Below, in pieces: positions 24,547-33,516 of a stretch of DNA of 36,630 bases. The translations under genes and the position numbers were made by a program. Source of the DNA: Oribacterium sp. KHPX15 (GTDB taxonomy: Bacteria > Bacillota > Clostridia > Lachnospirales > Lachnospiraceae); contig NZ_FNRG01000029.1 of assembly GCF_900107835.1 (NCBI RefSeq), forward strand, positions 1 to 36,630, read 5' to 3'. The notes under the pieces were generated by a model. The model made no database searches. It saw only the letters and a program-made list of their open reading frames with translations, and had not been told where the DNA came from. Every line of letters begins with the position of its first letter. Within the stretch, counting starts at the first letter, position 1.

Positions 24547-27360
24547 TTACTCCTGTCCTACAGGTGTCGCACCAACGCCGTTCCACGCACCGTCAGCACC
24601 GACTGTGTGTCCGTCCGGTGTTATGGCTGCCGTGTACATGCTACCCTGTGTTTCGCCGGGTGTGATATCGAAATAGTACCACTTGTTGTCGATCTTCTTC
24701 CACCCTGTAGCCATCCTGCCGCACCATCCGTCCTTATCAGGCATTAAATAGAATTTCTTTCCGTTATAGTCGAACCAGTTCGTCTGCATGTTTCCGGAGG
24801 CATCAAAGTAGTACCAGTATCTCAATCCATTGTAATCAAGGCTCATCCACTCTGACTTTGCAAGTGTTCCGTCTGACTTTGTATAGGTCCATGTATCAGT
24901 ATCGGCACTGTTTGCCCATCTTCCGCCTACATCACTCGCAGGTACTCCCGTCTCTGCCTGATGGTCTGCAGGTACGTTCCGTGATGTGACATTATTGATC
25001 CGGTCAACCAGTTCCTGTGAAGCACTGCTTTTGGATGAATATCCGGAACTGCTTCTGCTTCCGCTGTCATCTGAATCATCATCGGAATCATTGTCACTTG
25101 AACTTGAGCTTGAGCTTGAAAGCCTTGGAATAGTCTCCTCTTTGGTATGTGACGAATCATTTTCACAAGTGTATACCTTTAAGCCTTCTTCATCATAGGT
25201 TGGTCTCTTTGTGACCTCATAGGCACCCCACTTGTGGCCGGTTGCTTTGATGATAAATGATGACTTATCTGTTATTTCAGAAATCATAGTTTCATCTTCA
25301 AACCACTTGTCACAGCTTTCATCAATACATCTGTAATATGTTTTGTTTCCAACAGTCTCACATCCCGGTTCAACAGCTTCCACTTTTTCTAAAGTATGAT
25401 TATGCTTTTCAGCTGCACTCCATATCCCTACCTCAACAGAGGTAGCTTCACTTGCGGTCTTGTCTGCCGTTTCAGCATAGCGTACCATGTAGGTTCCGGC
25501 AGTCAGGCCAGTGATCTCAGTCGCGTTATTTCCAACAGAGGTCCATACAATGTCTCCATCTTTCTGGTACTCCATGGCATCTGTCACACCGCTGATCATA
25601 CCGTCTGTTGATGTGCTGCTTGATGCCTTGATCGCCGTGAGACCTGTCGGGGGTTCCTGATTTTTCTTTATAATGAGGTGCACGGTCTTTGGCAAGGCGT
25701 AGGCGAAGTCTCCGTCCGCGTGAGGCGTTACTGTAGCGGTGTAGGTTCCGCATTCCACTAGTGCGTCCACGGACTTTCCAGCAGCATCGATCCAGACAAT
25801 GTCCACCTCGTCCTCGGAGACTGGTGTGCCGTCCAACGCAGTGAGCACGAGCTCGGGGGTGTGGTCGGTCCCATCGAAAGTAACTTGTGCTGGCTCGGTC
25901 ACCGTAAACTCGTTGGCGTCGTAAGTCGCGTAGAGTGTCACGCTTTTAGGGGATGTGACGTGTGCGCCCAAAGCGAAAGTCGGTTCGACATGCGCCATGC
26001 CAGGCTCGATCACGGTCGGATCGTCAGTTGTCCACCCAGTCTGGTGGATACCACGCGCATGGTTAAAGCCACGTCCGTCGCTAAGGTTGATTGTTTGCGA
26101 GGAGTCTTCCCTCCACTGAATGAGTGCTAAGGTCATGCCGGTACCGTCGAACACTTTATAGTTGATGACGTTGCTACTGAGAGATTCATCATAAGCAACC
26201 CAGGTGCCAGCCATTGTCTCACTGTCCCAAAGCTCTGCCAGCTCTCCCGGGCTCAGGATACTGCCTACGGGATAGGTCAGAGTCGCGTCTTCACTCTCGC
26301 CATCGGGCACAAGGCGATTGCTGAAGCGCCAGTACTTGGGCGTGTCAGGAAGCGCGATCTGTGTCTGTTCCGCGCCCTCCAGCGACGAGCTCGCACCGAG
26401 CTTTAACTCATTAAGACTCTCGACACCCTTGAACATATCGTCAGCATTCGTGCACGACTCGGGGGCGAAGTTTTTTAGATCGACACGCGTGAGTTTTGTG
26501 CATCCAGAGAAGAGTCCTTCGATCGTTGTCGCGCTTCCAGCGGTAAAGCCTGCAGGGAAGATAACCCCATTTAGGTTCGAGCATCCTGAGAAGAGCCCGT
26601 CCAGCGCAGTAGCCTTGTCGAGGGTGAAGCCACTCGGGAGGGTGAATAAACCAGAAAGCGATGTGCACCCCTCGAACATGCGGCTCGCAGAGAGCAGATT
26701 CGCGGAGCTAAACTTATCGCCCATTGCAATTGACTTAAGGCCACTCGCACCCGCGAACATACCGTCCATGGAAGTGGCAGCCGAGGTGTCCCAGTCCTTC
26801 AGGTCCAGATCGAGCTTGATTTTCTCGTCACCGGAGATCGTGCCCGTAGCCACGCCTGCGAAAGTGTTGGTGAAATCGGTGACGTGTGACGTGTCGACAT
26901 AGTTCGCGTTGGTGAACGCCATGAGGTCGGTCGCACCTGCGAACCAGCTGTTCATGCTGCGCGGCGCCATCTTTTTCCAGTTATCAGACACCCCGAACCT
27001 GACGGACTTAACCCCGCCAGCTGTCAGAAACTCTTTCCAAGGTACATCGTCGGCCGAGGCTACCGAGCTTGGTACCTTCCAGCATATCGGTGCATCTTTC
27101 CATGTGCTCTCGTCATTTTCCTCGATTCGTGGAACGCCATCAGGTGAATAAATGAAGTACAGCTCGTGGGGCTGCACATATACGATATGCGTTGCGTCTG
27201 ATCCCTGGCCGTGGAGCATCCCTCCGTTCTCGTTGTAGACGGCATAGAATTCGCTTTGTGCGTCGTCCTGAGGAACAGCATCGTCCGCCCATGCCGGCTG
27301 AACCATCATCGCCAGCGATAGCAAAAGACTCAGTAGCATCCTCCCTATTTTCAGTCTCAT
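24547..27360 (-). CDS. Chimeric BspA/DUF285-like cell-surface protein with wall-binding repeats
   Basis: The 937-residue secreted protein has a signal peptide ending at AWA (about 25). A large domain with DUF285/BspA-like repeats follows (about 115-330; WDTSAATSMDGMFAGASGLKS, GLFSGCSNLNG). Next are beta-sandwich regions, a Cys-containing segment (YYRCIDESCDKWFED), a Ser/Asp linker and choline-binding-type wall repeats (WYYFDASGNMQTNW, KWYYFD). It is probably held on the cell wall and may bind host or plant-fibre surfaces. Base composition is split. A hand count gives 60% G+C at 25741-25860 but 43% at 25081-25140, with the change near 25660, residue 565. This suggests a 5' part of foreign, higher-GC origin joined to a native 3' end. 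GGGGGAG precedes the start. Confidence 0.85.
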   Translation of the reverse strand: MRLKIGRMLLSLLLSLAMMVQPAWADDAVPQDDAQSEFYAVYNENGGMLHGQGSDATHIVYVQPHELYFIYSPDGVPRIEENDESTWKDAPICWKVPSSVASADDVPWKEFLTAGGVKSVRFGVSDNWKKMAPRSMNSWFAGATDLMAFTNANYVDTSHVTDFTNTFAGVATGTISGDEKIKLDLDLKDWDTSAATSMDGMFAGASGLKSIAMGDKFSSANLLSASRMFEGCTSLSGLFTLPSGFTLDKATALDGLFSGCSNLNGVIFPAGFTAGSATTIEGLFSGCTKLTRVDLKNFAPESCTNADDMFKGVESLNELKLGASSSLEGAEQTQIALPDTPKYWRFSNRLVPDGESEDATLTYPVGSILSPGELAELWDSETMAGTWVAYDESLSSNVINYKVFDGTGMTLALIQWREDSSQTINLSDGRGFNHARGIHQTGWTTDDPTVIEPGMAHVEPTFALGAHVTSPKSVTLYATYDANEFTVTEPAQVTFDGTDHTPELVLTALDGTPVSEDEVDIVWIDAAGKSVDALVECGTYTATVTPHADGDFAYALPKTVHLIIKKNQEPPTGLTAIKASSSTSTDGMISGVTDAMEYQKDGDIVWTSVGNNATEITGLTAGTYMVRYAETADKTASEATSVEVGIWSAAEKHNHTLEKVEAVEPGCETVGNKTYYRCIDESCDKWFEDETMISEITDKSSFIIKATGHKWGAYEVTKRPTYDEEGLKVYTCENDSSHTKEETIPRLSSSSSSSSDNDSDDDSDDSGSRSSSGYSSKSSASQELVDRINNVTSRNVPADHQAETGVPASDVGGRWANSADTDTWTYTKSDGTLAKSEWMSLDYNGLRYWYYFDASGNMQTNWFDYNGKKFYLMPDKDGWCGRMATGWKKIDNKWYYFDITPGETQGSMYTAAITPDGHTVGADGAWNGVGATPVGQE

Positions 27361-27468
27361 CTAATAATCTCCCCCTTCTTCCTTGTTTGATTAAAACGCC
27401 GAAATTGACTGGATATACTTACCCCGCCAACATACGACGGTTATCTATCTCAAATGTAATATGTAGTT

Positions 27469-27555
27469 TTAAACACCTCGCTGCCTCTTGTCTTTGACTG
27501 CGTTGATTCCCAGCATAAACATATCAAAAAACTCATCATCGTCATTACTGCTCAT
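27469..27555 (-). CDS. Small acidic ORF downstream of kptA (28 residues)
   Basis: The ORF encodes MSSNDDDEFFDMFMLGINAV followed by KDKRQRGV. AAAGGAG sits about eight bases before the ATG, as good a ribosome site as any in the window, and the gene starts only 24 bp after the kptA stop on the same strand. The product has an acidic front and a basic tail and is too short for known domains. It may be a real microprotein of the kptA operon or the front of a truncated gene. The following 108 bp, up to the surface-protein start, show no gene. Confidence 0.5.
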   Translation of the reverse strand: MSSNDDDEFFDMFMLGINAVKDKRQRGV

Positions 27556-27579
27556 AATCCGGGCTCCTTTCAATAGAGT

Positions 27580-28146
27580 TTACTTTAGCCCTTCACCACT
27601 ATACGGGTTATAAACTTCTATATATTCCTTTGGTACGTGCTTAGACAGCCATACACCATTTTCTGACATAAAAAACTCATATCCCTCTTCTGCCATTCTT
27701 CCGGCATATACTTTGAATACTACAGGTTTACCATGTCGGCTTCCTACTTTGACCGCCGTATCATAGTCTTTTGACAAATGGACGTATAATCTTGATTTAG
27801 GGATAAGTCCCTTCCCAAGTATGGACTCAACATACTTTTCGCCCGTACCGTGCCAAAGGATTTCAGGAGGAATGGTCTTTTTTAGTTCCACATCCACGTT
27901 AATAGAATGCCCCTGATTAGCCCTGATAAGCGTCTTATCCTCGTTAAAGGAATATCTTTGCTTATCATCTTCCGCTACTATCTTTTCAAGCATATCCATG
28001 CTGAACCTATGTGTTTTTCCTATCCCGTCAATTAGTTCCCGGACGTTTGCCCATCCATGCTCATCAAGCTTTATACCGATGACCTCCGGTTTATGCCTAA
28101 GAATAAGACTCAGGAACTTGCTTAATTCTTTTTCTTTCTTGTCCAT
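27580..28146 (-). CDS. kptA: RNA 2'-phosphotransferase KptA/Tpt1
   Basis: The 188-residue enzyme transfers an internal RNA 2'-phosphate to NAD+, giving a clean 2'-OH and ADP-ribose-1'',2''-cyclic phosphate. Family motifs are clear: LILRHKPE (Arg-His at 17-18), IRANQGHS (75-81), LWHGT (97-101) and LYVHLSKD. The length fits the family. The start at 28146 follows AAGGTGA. In eukaryotes this enzyme finishes tRNA splicing; in bacteria its substrate is largely unknown and it is thought to repair 2'-phosphate RNA joints. RtcB does not leave such a mark, so the pairing here would cover two repair routes. The start region was duplicated at 19887. Confidence 0.95.
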   Translation of the reverse strand: MDKKEKELSKFLSLILRHKPEVIGIKLDEHGWANVRELIDGIGKTHRFSMDMLEKIVAEDDKQRYSFNEDKTLIRANQGHSINVDVELKKTIPPEILWHGTGEKYVESILGKGLIPKSRLYVHLSKDYDTAVKVGSRHGKPVVFKVYAGRMAEEGYEFFMSENGVWLSKHVPKEYIEVYNPYSGEGLK

Positions 28147-28245
28147 TGTGATCACCTTCTAATTTTTCAAATTTTTTGTGACCTGTTTAATACAAAACCT
28201 GTGTATAAGATTAGAACGATAAATATTATAACAAAGGAGACCATC

Positions 28246-29013
28246 ATGAGAAAATATAGAACAATAACTCTTTGTATAGGACTTGCAACACTTATCACAT
28301 CAACGGCACTACTTACTGGCTGTCAGTCTAATGAGATCCCTTCAATTCCTTTACAGACACAGATCACCACATCTTCTGTTTCAGCCGAAAACACCATCAC
28401 TGTATCGGCATCCGGCAAGGTCACTGCTGTCCCTGACATGGCTATGATAACCTTTTCCATAACCACTGAAGGCAAAGACGTGAAAACGGCCCAGGACAAG
28501 AATAGCGAGGATGCCAATAAGGTTGTTGAAAAACTCAAGGAGCTTGGCGTAGAAGAAAAAAGCATCAATACATCAAACTACAATATCTATCCTCAGTATG
28601 ATTATGATGCCCAGGCCGGAAATCGAATTTCAGGCTATACAGTGGATACCACTCTGACTGTGAGTGACATTAAGATAGAGGATGCGGGCAATGTTATATC
28701 TCAATGCGTGGATGCCGGAATCAATAGCATGAACAACATCTCCTACTTCTGCTCCGGCTATGATGATGCTTATAATGAAGCCCTAAAGGAAGCTATTGCT
28801 AATGCTGATACGAAAGCTCAGGCTCTCGCTGAAGCTTCAGGTAAGAAGATCGTAGAGATAAAAAACATCTCGGAAGGATATCAGAATACTTCTCTTCAGT
28901 ACAGATCCGGATCCGTTATGAAGAATTCTCTTGAAGCAGCTTCGGATGCAGTCATAATGCCGGGAGAATCCGATATTGCAGCAAATGTTACTGTAACCTA
29001 TATCATGAGCTGA
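28246..29013 (+). CDS. SIMPL-domain (DUF541) lipoprotein
   Basis: This 255-residue exported protein has a lipobox LLTGC (Cys about 26) and then a SIMPL domain from ENTITVSASGKVTAVPDMAMI to the C-terminus. SIMPL proteins form oligomeric rings in the periplasm or outside the membrane and are linked to oxidative and envelope stress; their biochemical role is unclear. AAAGGAGA precedes the ATG at 28246, so the upstream open stretch from 28201 is not coding. A -10-like TATTAT at 28224-28229 may be its promoter. It diverges from kptA and converges with the EamA gene. Confidence 0.9.
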   Translation: MRKYRTITLCIGLATLITSTALLTGCQSNEIPSIPLQTQITTSSVSAENTITVSASGKVTAVPDMAMITFSITTEGKDVKTAQDKNSEDANKVVEKLKELGVEEKSINTSNYNIYPQYDYDAQAGNRISGYTVDTTLTVSDIKIEDAGNVISQCVDAGINSMNNISYFCSGYDDAYNEALKEAIANADTKAQALAEASGKKIVEIKNISEGYQNTSLQYRSGSVMKNSLEAASDAVIMPGESDIAANVTVTYIMS

Positions 29014-29049
29014 TGCTCCGAAGCTTGTTCCCCAAATAGAGAAAGGCAC

Positions 29050-29946
29050 TTACTTCCCACTTGGAAGCCCAATCTGCATCTCACTAATGACAGCGGACCC
29101 AATAATCATTATTGCACCTATGATCCCTGCAATATTTAGCGGTTCCTTCAAGAGGAAAGCTGAAAACAACAATGCAGAAACCGGATCGATGTAACTAAGG
29201 ATGGCAACCGACTGCGCTCTCAATCCATCCATGCTTCCGAAATAGAGAACATATGCAATTCCTGTATGAACAAGTCCTACGATAAAAAGCAGTATGATTG
29301 TAATCAGGTCGAGTCTTACCCCGAAGAATCCGCCTTTTACTACCATGTATGGAATCATGACCATACCTGCGGAAAACAGCTGAATTACAGTCTTTTGATA
29401 AGGCTCGATCCCTCTGATTATTTTATTGATGATGATAACTATAGAATAAAATACCGCGGCACCAAGACCGAATAATATCCCGGACATATTTCCGGTCCCT
29501 AGTCTTTCACCGCCGATAACACCTGACACCAGAACCATTCCTAAAATAGCTATGATTGCGCAGATGCATTCTTTTAACTTCAATCTCTCCTTAAAAATGA
29601 TCGGGGACAATAAGACAACTATTGTAGGCTGCATATAATAACAAAGCGTAGCAACGGCAACTGTTGTATGATTATATGCCTCAAAAAGAAGCATCCAGTT
29701 GACACCCATTACTGCACCTGAGATAACAAGACCAACTATAGCAGAAAGTGCCGATTTCTCCTTAGATGTTCTGTGGAATACCATAATAAAGATTAGAAGA
29801 AATAATCCACCAAGAAGCCCCCGCGAGAATGCCAAAAATGCGGAGGAAACAGGAATATATCTTCTGAAAATCCCAATTGTTCCGAAAATCAGCATTGCTA
29901 CAATATTCATCAATACCGATTTCCGCTCATTAACAGGTTCCTGCAT
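29050..29946 (-). CDS. EamA-family drug/metabolite transporter
   Basis: The 298-residue protein has ten predicted membrane helices in two EamA repeats, starting near NIVAMLIFGTIGIFRRYIP and LFGLGAAVFYSIVIIINKI. The second repeat carries the usual motif GLRAQSVAILSYIDPVSALLFSAFLLKEPL. Such carriers export metabolites, often amino acids; with the asparaginase gene 15 bp upstream in the same operon, an amino-acid substrate is plausible. AGGAGAGG precedes the start. Its last 340 bp were copied to 16197-16536. Confidence 0.92.
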   Translation of the reverse strand: MQEPVNERKSVLMNIVAMLIFGTIGIFRRYIPVSSAFLAFSRGLLGGLFLLIFIMVFHRTSKEKSALSAIVGLVISGAVMGVNWMLLFEAYNHTTVAVATLCYYMQPTIVVLLSPIIFKERLKLKECICAIIAILGMVLVSGVIGGERLGTGNMSGILFGLGAAVFYSIVIIINKIIRGIEPYQKTVIQLFSAGMVMIPYMVVKGGFFGVRLDLITIILLFIVGLVHTGIAYVLYFGSMDGLRAQSVAILSYIDPVSALLFSAFLLKEPLNIAGIIGAIMIIGSAVISEMQIGLPSGK

Positions 29947-29961
29947 GATATACCTCTCCTA

Positions 29962-30972
29962 CTATGGACGCCTCAACTTGAATACCGGACGCACATTCCC
30001 AACAACAGTTCCGTGGTCACTTAATAATGGTGTTTCTGAAAAATCTTTCAATGCTGATTTTTCTTCATCCGACAAAAGCCCTAATTGATCTAATGTACTC
30101 ATCACAACAGGATAAAGCGCAGTAAAAACATCACCATCTTCGATTTTTACTGCAATTCCCATATCCCTTCCTCTTACTCCTACAAGAAAAAGTCCATTTG
30201 CTCCAAGTTTTCCTATAAACTTTCCTTTTGTCACACGAAGGAGTTCTGTGCAGAAATCACCGGGTGCTGCTATCATATCAGGTTCATTACACATTGACTC
30301 TGCTATGATTTTTGCGCCATCCCTGTACTCCTTCGGCAGATTTTCAGGTGTAGTAAATCTTGCGTATGCCATAGCCATATTCTTTATTGGAACAGCATGT
30401 ACAGGTACTCCGCATCCATCATTTCCGACAACAATATCCCTTTCAGGTATCCTCGTAATATCTGATATCAGTTTTAAAATATCCTTCTGTATGGGATGCT
30501 CCGGACTGTCGTACCCTTCCATTGGATAATTCAAAGCAATGCACTCAGCAATAAAAGCAATATGTTTGCCCGAGCAGTCAGAATTATACTGTTTCATCTC
30601 CTGGTTTTCCTTTAGCTGTTTCTCGCGATATGAAGGATAAAACGAATAAGGCTTACCGGTTTTAAGATCATAAAGTGTAATACCTATCTTATCAAGAAGC
30701 CCCATTATGACTTCCTGATGTATGGGCATACCATAATGAGATGAACACATAATGGCATATTCTTTCTGTGTAAAATGCCATCTCTTTGCCGCTCCGGAAA
30801 GGAAGAGATTTATCCCCATTAAAGGTTTTTGTGTTGACCTGAAAAAAGTAACAAACTCCGGATCGCCAACAGTATACAGAAGTTCTCCACTACTATTACA
30901 GACAACAATATCTCCAAAATGTCGTAGTTCTGTTATTGTCCCTCTTGTTCCTTCAGCTAATACTTCTGCCAT
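29962..30972 (-). CDS. Asparaginase II family protein (PF06089-type)
   Basis: The 336-residue protein belongs to the thermolabile or Rhizobium-type asparaginase family, unrelated to AnsA/AnsB. Motifs are the N-terminal RGTITELRHFGDIVV, STQKP, SSHYGMPIH, DCSGKH and GNDGCGVPVHAVP. These match the Ser, Lys and Cys residues that form the active site in the Rhizobium enzyme. It should hydrolyse L-asparagine to aspartate and ammonia in the cytosol. GGTGA lies seven bases before the ATG at 30972. It forms a two-gene operon with the EamA transporter. Confidence 0.9.
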   Translation of the reverse strand: MAEVLAEGTRGTITELRHFGDIVVCNSSGELLYTVGDPEFVTFFRSTQKPLMGINLFLSGAAKRWHFTQKEYAIMCSSHYGMPIHQEVIMGLLDKIGITLYDLKTGKPYSFYPSYREKQLKENQEMKQYNSDCSGKHIAFIAECIALNYPMEGYDSPEHPIQKDILKLISDITRIPERDIVVGNDGCGVPVHAVPIKNMAMAYARFTTPENLPKEYRDGAKIIAESMCNEPDMIAAPGDFCTELLRVTKGKFIGKLGANGLFLVGVRGRDMGIAVKIEDGDVFTALYPVVMSTLDQLGLLSDEEKSALKDFSETPLLSDHGTVVGNVRPVFKLRRP

Positions 30973-31002
30973 GTGTATCACCAATTCTTCTTTGTAATTA
31001 TC

Positions 31003-31078
31003 AGTTATTCTAAAAAACCACCTGTATATAAGTCTGCGGCTTTTTGTCCGTAATCATGTATCCCCTCACATAACTGAG
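31003..31078 (-). other. Possible C-terminal gene remnant
   Basis: On the minus strand the frame LCEGIHDYGQKAADLYTGGF ends in a stop at about 31004. It has no start codon and is preceded by a stop. It looks like the last residues of a lost protein. The 30973-31446 gap holds this, the fragment at 31082, a terminator and otherwise nothing recognisable. Confidence 0.25.
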
Positions 31079-31081
31079 GTT

Positions 31082-31288
31082 TTATTTAGGATATCTTGGA
31101 AACTGTCCCAACAACTGCGGAACAAATTTTTCAATTACTGCACATAGCAAAAGGGCAAATGTAAAGGAAATGCATGTAGCAATACATGCCACCAAAAGTT
31201 GCGGTCCTTCCAACCAGGTACGAATCCATGGAATCACTAAATCCAACTGAAAATTCTTGTGCAGGAGGTTTCTCCATAATAGCCGCAA
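31082..31288 (-). pseudogene. Fragment of a membrane protein, possibly an acyltransferase-3 C-terminus
   Basis: An open frame of 68 residues ends in one hydrophobic helix (LLVACIATCISFTFALLLCAVIE) and a short basic tail (QFPRYPK). This resembles the last helix of acyltransferase-3 proteins. No ribosome site precedes the first ATG, and the protein would be far too short, so it is treated as a remnant. It could instead be a chance hydrophobic ORF. Confidence 0.35.
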
Positions 31289-31414
31289 TTACTTCTTCAC
31301 GTTCTATCTATTAATTCGGCTCTGAAACGGTTCATCATAAGGAATCAGGGAATTATAGCTGTTTCTGTAATAAAAAATCATTGATTAAATAACAATTTGT
31401 GACCTTAAAGATAA

Positions 31415-31443
31415 AGACGGCTGACCATAATGGTCAGTCGCCT
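31415..31443 (-). terminator. Terminator of the acetyltransferase operon
   Basis: On the minus strand GACTGACC and GGTCAGCC form a stem with a short loop, followed by GTCTTTATCTTT. It starts at the stop of the last operon gene. Confidence 0.6.
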
Positions 31444-31446
31444 TCT

Positions 31447-31992
31447 CTATAATATCTTGTACATGGAAATCACTTCCTGATATCCACATATCCTCGAATT
31501 AAAGCCTCTTGGATTACGTCCAAATTCCACAAATCCCATAGCCTTGTACATTTCAACTGCCCTTATATTGTCCGAAACAACGTTTAATTCAATCTGTACA
31601 AATCCAGCGTTTTTGGCGCATTCTATACAGGCCTCTGAAATGGCTTTCCCGATTCCCAGCCCCCAATATTCCTCAAGTACACATACGCCAAAGTCAGTAC
31701 GGTGCCTCAGCTTATGTATTGTTCCTATTGCTTCAATGCCTCCGGTCCCGACGATTTTATCATCCACAATAGCAACGATCTCTATATCGGTAGGGCTCTT
31801 GGTTTTATCTGAAAGGAACTTAGACTCCCGTTCAGGATCAAAACAGTTTTCATCGGGATATGCAATCATAAAGTCAGTTTCAGCATGTGTCTTATTGTAA
31901 ACATCACAGACTTCTTTACCGTCCGGCTCGTCACCGTTTCTGAGTAATGCCTCTTTTCCGTTTTTTAGCGTAATCTTCTTGCTATAAATCAT
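31447..31992 (-). CDS. GNAT N-acetyltransferase
   Basis: The 181-residue protein transfers acetyl from acetyl-CoA to an unknown amine. The acetyl-CoA-binding motif A is VLEEYWGLGIGKAISEA, preceded by a beta-strand FGVCV, and motif B is NIRAVEMYKAMGFVEFGR. The overall form is close to YhhY/RimL-like acetyltransferases. GGAAAGAG lies upstream of the ATG. It is the last gene of the 35.9-31.4 kb operon and starts three bases after the preceding stop. Confidence 0.9.
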   Translation of the reverse strand: MIYSKKITLKNGKEALLRNGDEPDGKEVCDVYNKTHAETDFMIAYPDENCFDPERESKFLSDKTKSPTDIEIVAIVDDKIVGTGGIEAIGTIHKLRHRTDFGVCVLEEYWGLGIGKAISEACIECAKNAGFVQIELNVVSDNIRAVEMYKAMGFVEFGRNPRGFNSRICGYQEVISMYKIL

Positions 31993-31995
31993 CAG

Positions 31996-32802
31996 CTACT
32001 CTTTCCTTTTTCCTGATATTTCATTTCCATTGTCTTTCGCGCACCTGATTAGTGCATCTGAAACATCACTGAATCTGATGCCATGATTCTTTGCCTTACT
32101 GCAATTCATCCAAAGATTATGTCTTGTCGGTCCATCTTCTACTTTGATATTAAGTCCAAGCTTTTCAACGAATTCTTTTGTGATCTCAAACATGGATCTG
32201 TCAGTCTCACTGCCAAAGTTATAAGCTCCTCCTGGAAGTGCGATGACATTATCAACATTTTCTTCAACTTCCTTTACGTAAGTGATGCCTCTGTACTGTT
32301 TAGAGCTGAAGGAAACAGTATTTTTGGCATTAATGATATTCATGTAGTAATTGGGCCTCTTCGTATAATAGTCATACATCCATTCAGCACGAAGCATTAC
32401 TGCATCAGGGCAAATATCAAGGACTCTGTTTTCCATTTCAAGCTTATGTTCAGCATAAATATTACCGGGCTTGACTATATCCTCTATATATGGACCTTCT
32501 TCATCAAGACCACTATATACCTGGTCAGAACTGAAACAAATAAGCTTTCTGCCTTCCGATGCCTTTGCCAATAAAATCGGTATCTCAACATTTGCAATAT
32601 GCGATGCTTCTGGATCCTTCTGACACTCTCCAATATCTGATATGGCTGCCGTATGAATGATCACATCCGCACCACTCTCGTCAATTATCCGCTTAACCTT
32701 TTCGAGCGTTGCATCTCTTAAAGATGGTGACGCAACAACATCTTTACAGCCTTCCATTATCTTCCCGCCAACAAATCCAGTTGCCCCTGTCACAAGTATC
32801 AT
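31996..32802 (-). CDS. NAD(P)-dependent sugar-nucleotide reductase/epimerase (RmlD-like extended SDR)
   Basis: The 268-residue protein has the nucleotide-binding motif VTGATGFVGG (4-13), a catalytic Ser in CFSSDQVYSG and the YxxxK pair Tyr116/Lys120. This is the pattern of RmlD and related sugar-nucleotide reductases. Its substrate is not evident; it is slightly shorter than typical RmlD, and no other rhamnose genes are nearby. The start at 32802 is set by AAAGGAG; the upstream open frame to 32850 has no ribosome site. Confidence 0.85.
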   Translation of the reverse strand: MILVTGATGFVGGKIMEGCKDVVASPSLRDATLEKVKRIIDESGADVIIHTAAISDIGECQKDPEASHIANVEIPILLAKASEGRKLICFSSDQVYSGLDEEGPYIEDIVKPGNIYAEHKLEMENRVLDICPDAVMLRAEWMYDYYTKRPNYYMNIINAKNTVSFSSKQYRGITYVKEVEENVDNVIALPGGAYNFGSETDRSMFEITKEFVEKLGLNIKVEDGPTRHNLWMNCSKAKNHGIRFSDVSDALIRCAKDNGNEISGKRKE

Positions 32803-32853
32803 CCAGCTATACTCCTTTACAATAACTTTGCTCCAAAAATAATTCCGCAATGC

Positions 32854-33270
32854 TCAAAGATCCTCAAGATCAATAATCTTTATCCCGTTTTCTGAAAGCA
32901 TTTCAGCAAATACTCCCTTTCCCGGGATGAGTTTTCCTGTAAAACTCCCGTCATAAATCTGCTTTACACCACATGAAGGACTTCTAGACTGAAGGATTGC
33001 AAGATCGACTTTCTCTTCGAGTGCCTTCTTAAGGCAGATATCAGCTCCTTCCCTGAATTCCCTGTCCTTACTTTCTCCGTTTCTGTTTGTGACTGTGCCT
33101 CCAACTATCTCACAGGGAATACGAGGTATAGGAAGCCCTCCCGCAACTTCAGGACACACAGGAATGACGTCATGCCCTTTTACGTATTCAGCTACTTTCT
33201 CACTATAGTTATTACCGCCATTGTATTTACAATCCCGCCCAAGAAGACAGGCACTTACAAGTATTTTCAT
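32854..33270 (-). CDS. DUF523 family protein
   Basis: This 138-residue protein has the conserved start KILVSACLLGRDCKYNGGNN and the motifs VIPVCPEVAGGLPIPR and LQSRSPSCGV. These Cys residues (Cys8, Cys14, Cys39 and one in SCG) are typical of DUF523, a small protein family of unknown function, often fused to DUF1722 and suspected to bind metal or iron-sulfur. Here it stands alone, without the DUF1722 part. The ribosome site is weak (TTTGAGAA). Confidence 0.9.
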   Translation of the reverse strand: MKILVSACLLGRDCKYNGGNNYSEKVAEYVKGHDVIPVCPEVAGGLPIPRIPCEIVGGTVTNRNGESKDREFREGADICLKKALEEKVDLAILQSRSPSCGVKQIYDGSFTGKLIPGKGVFAEMLSENGIKIIDLEDL

Positions 33271-33310
33271 TTCTCAAATATTTTTCACTCTTTATTCTTA
33301 AATATAATTG

Positions 33311-33508
33311 TTAATCTCTGATCTTCTCAAAAGCGATTCTCGGATAATCATCTTCTTCAACATATATCGTCCCACATCTTGTGAAGCCAAGCTTCTTTAG
33401 AAGATTCTGCATTACAACATTATCTCCATGTGTATCTATCCTAAGATGCCCACATTTCTTGAAAGCCCAGTTTATGCAAAATGCTCCAATGCCTTTTCTT
33501 ATCTTCAT
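33311..33508 (-). pseudogene. Truncated GNAT acetyltransferase (C-terminal 65 residues)
   Basis: The frame holds the acetyl-CoA loop IRKGIGAF and the C-terminal half (LRIDTHGDN, LGFTRCGTIYVEEDDYP) but lacks the N-terminal roughly 100 residues. No ribosome site precedes its ATG, which lies eight bases after the stop of the intact GNAT gene. It shares an 86-bp identical run with 21779-21864. It keeps more of the acetyl-CoA site than that copy, so it is the less decayed of the two. Confidence 0.8.
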
Positions 33509-33516
33509 GATATTTT

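Noticed and set aside
26318-26902. A 194-codon plus-strand open frame
   Set aside because: Antisense shadow in the high-GC part of the surface-protein gene.
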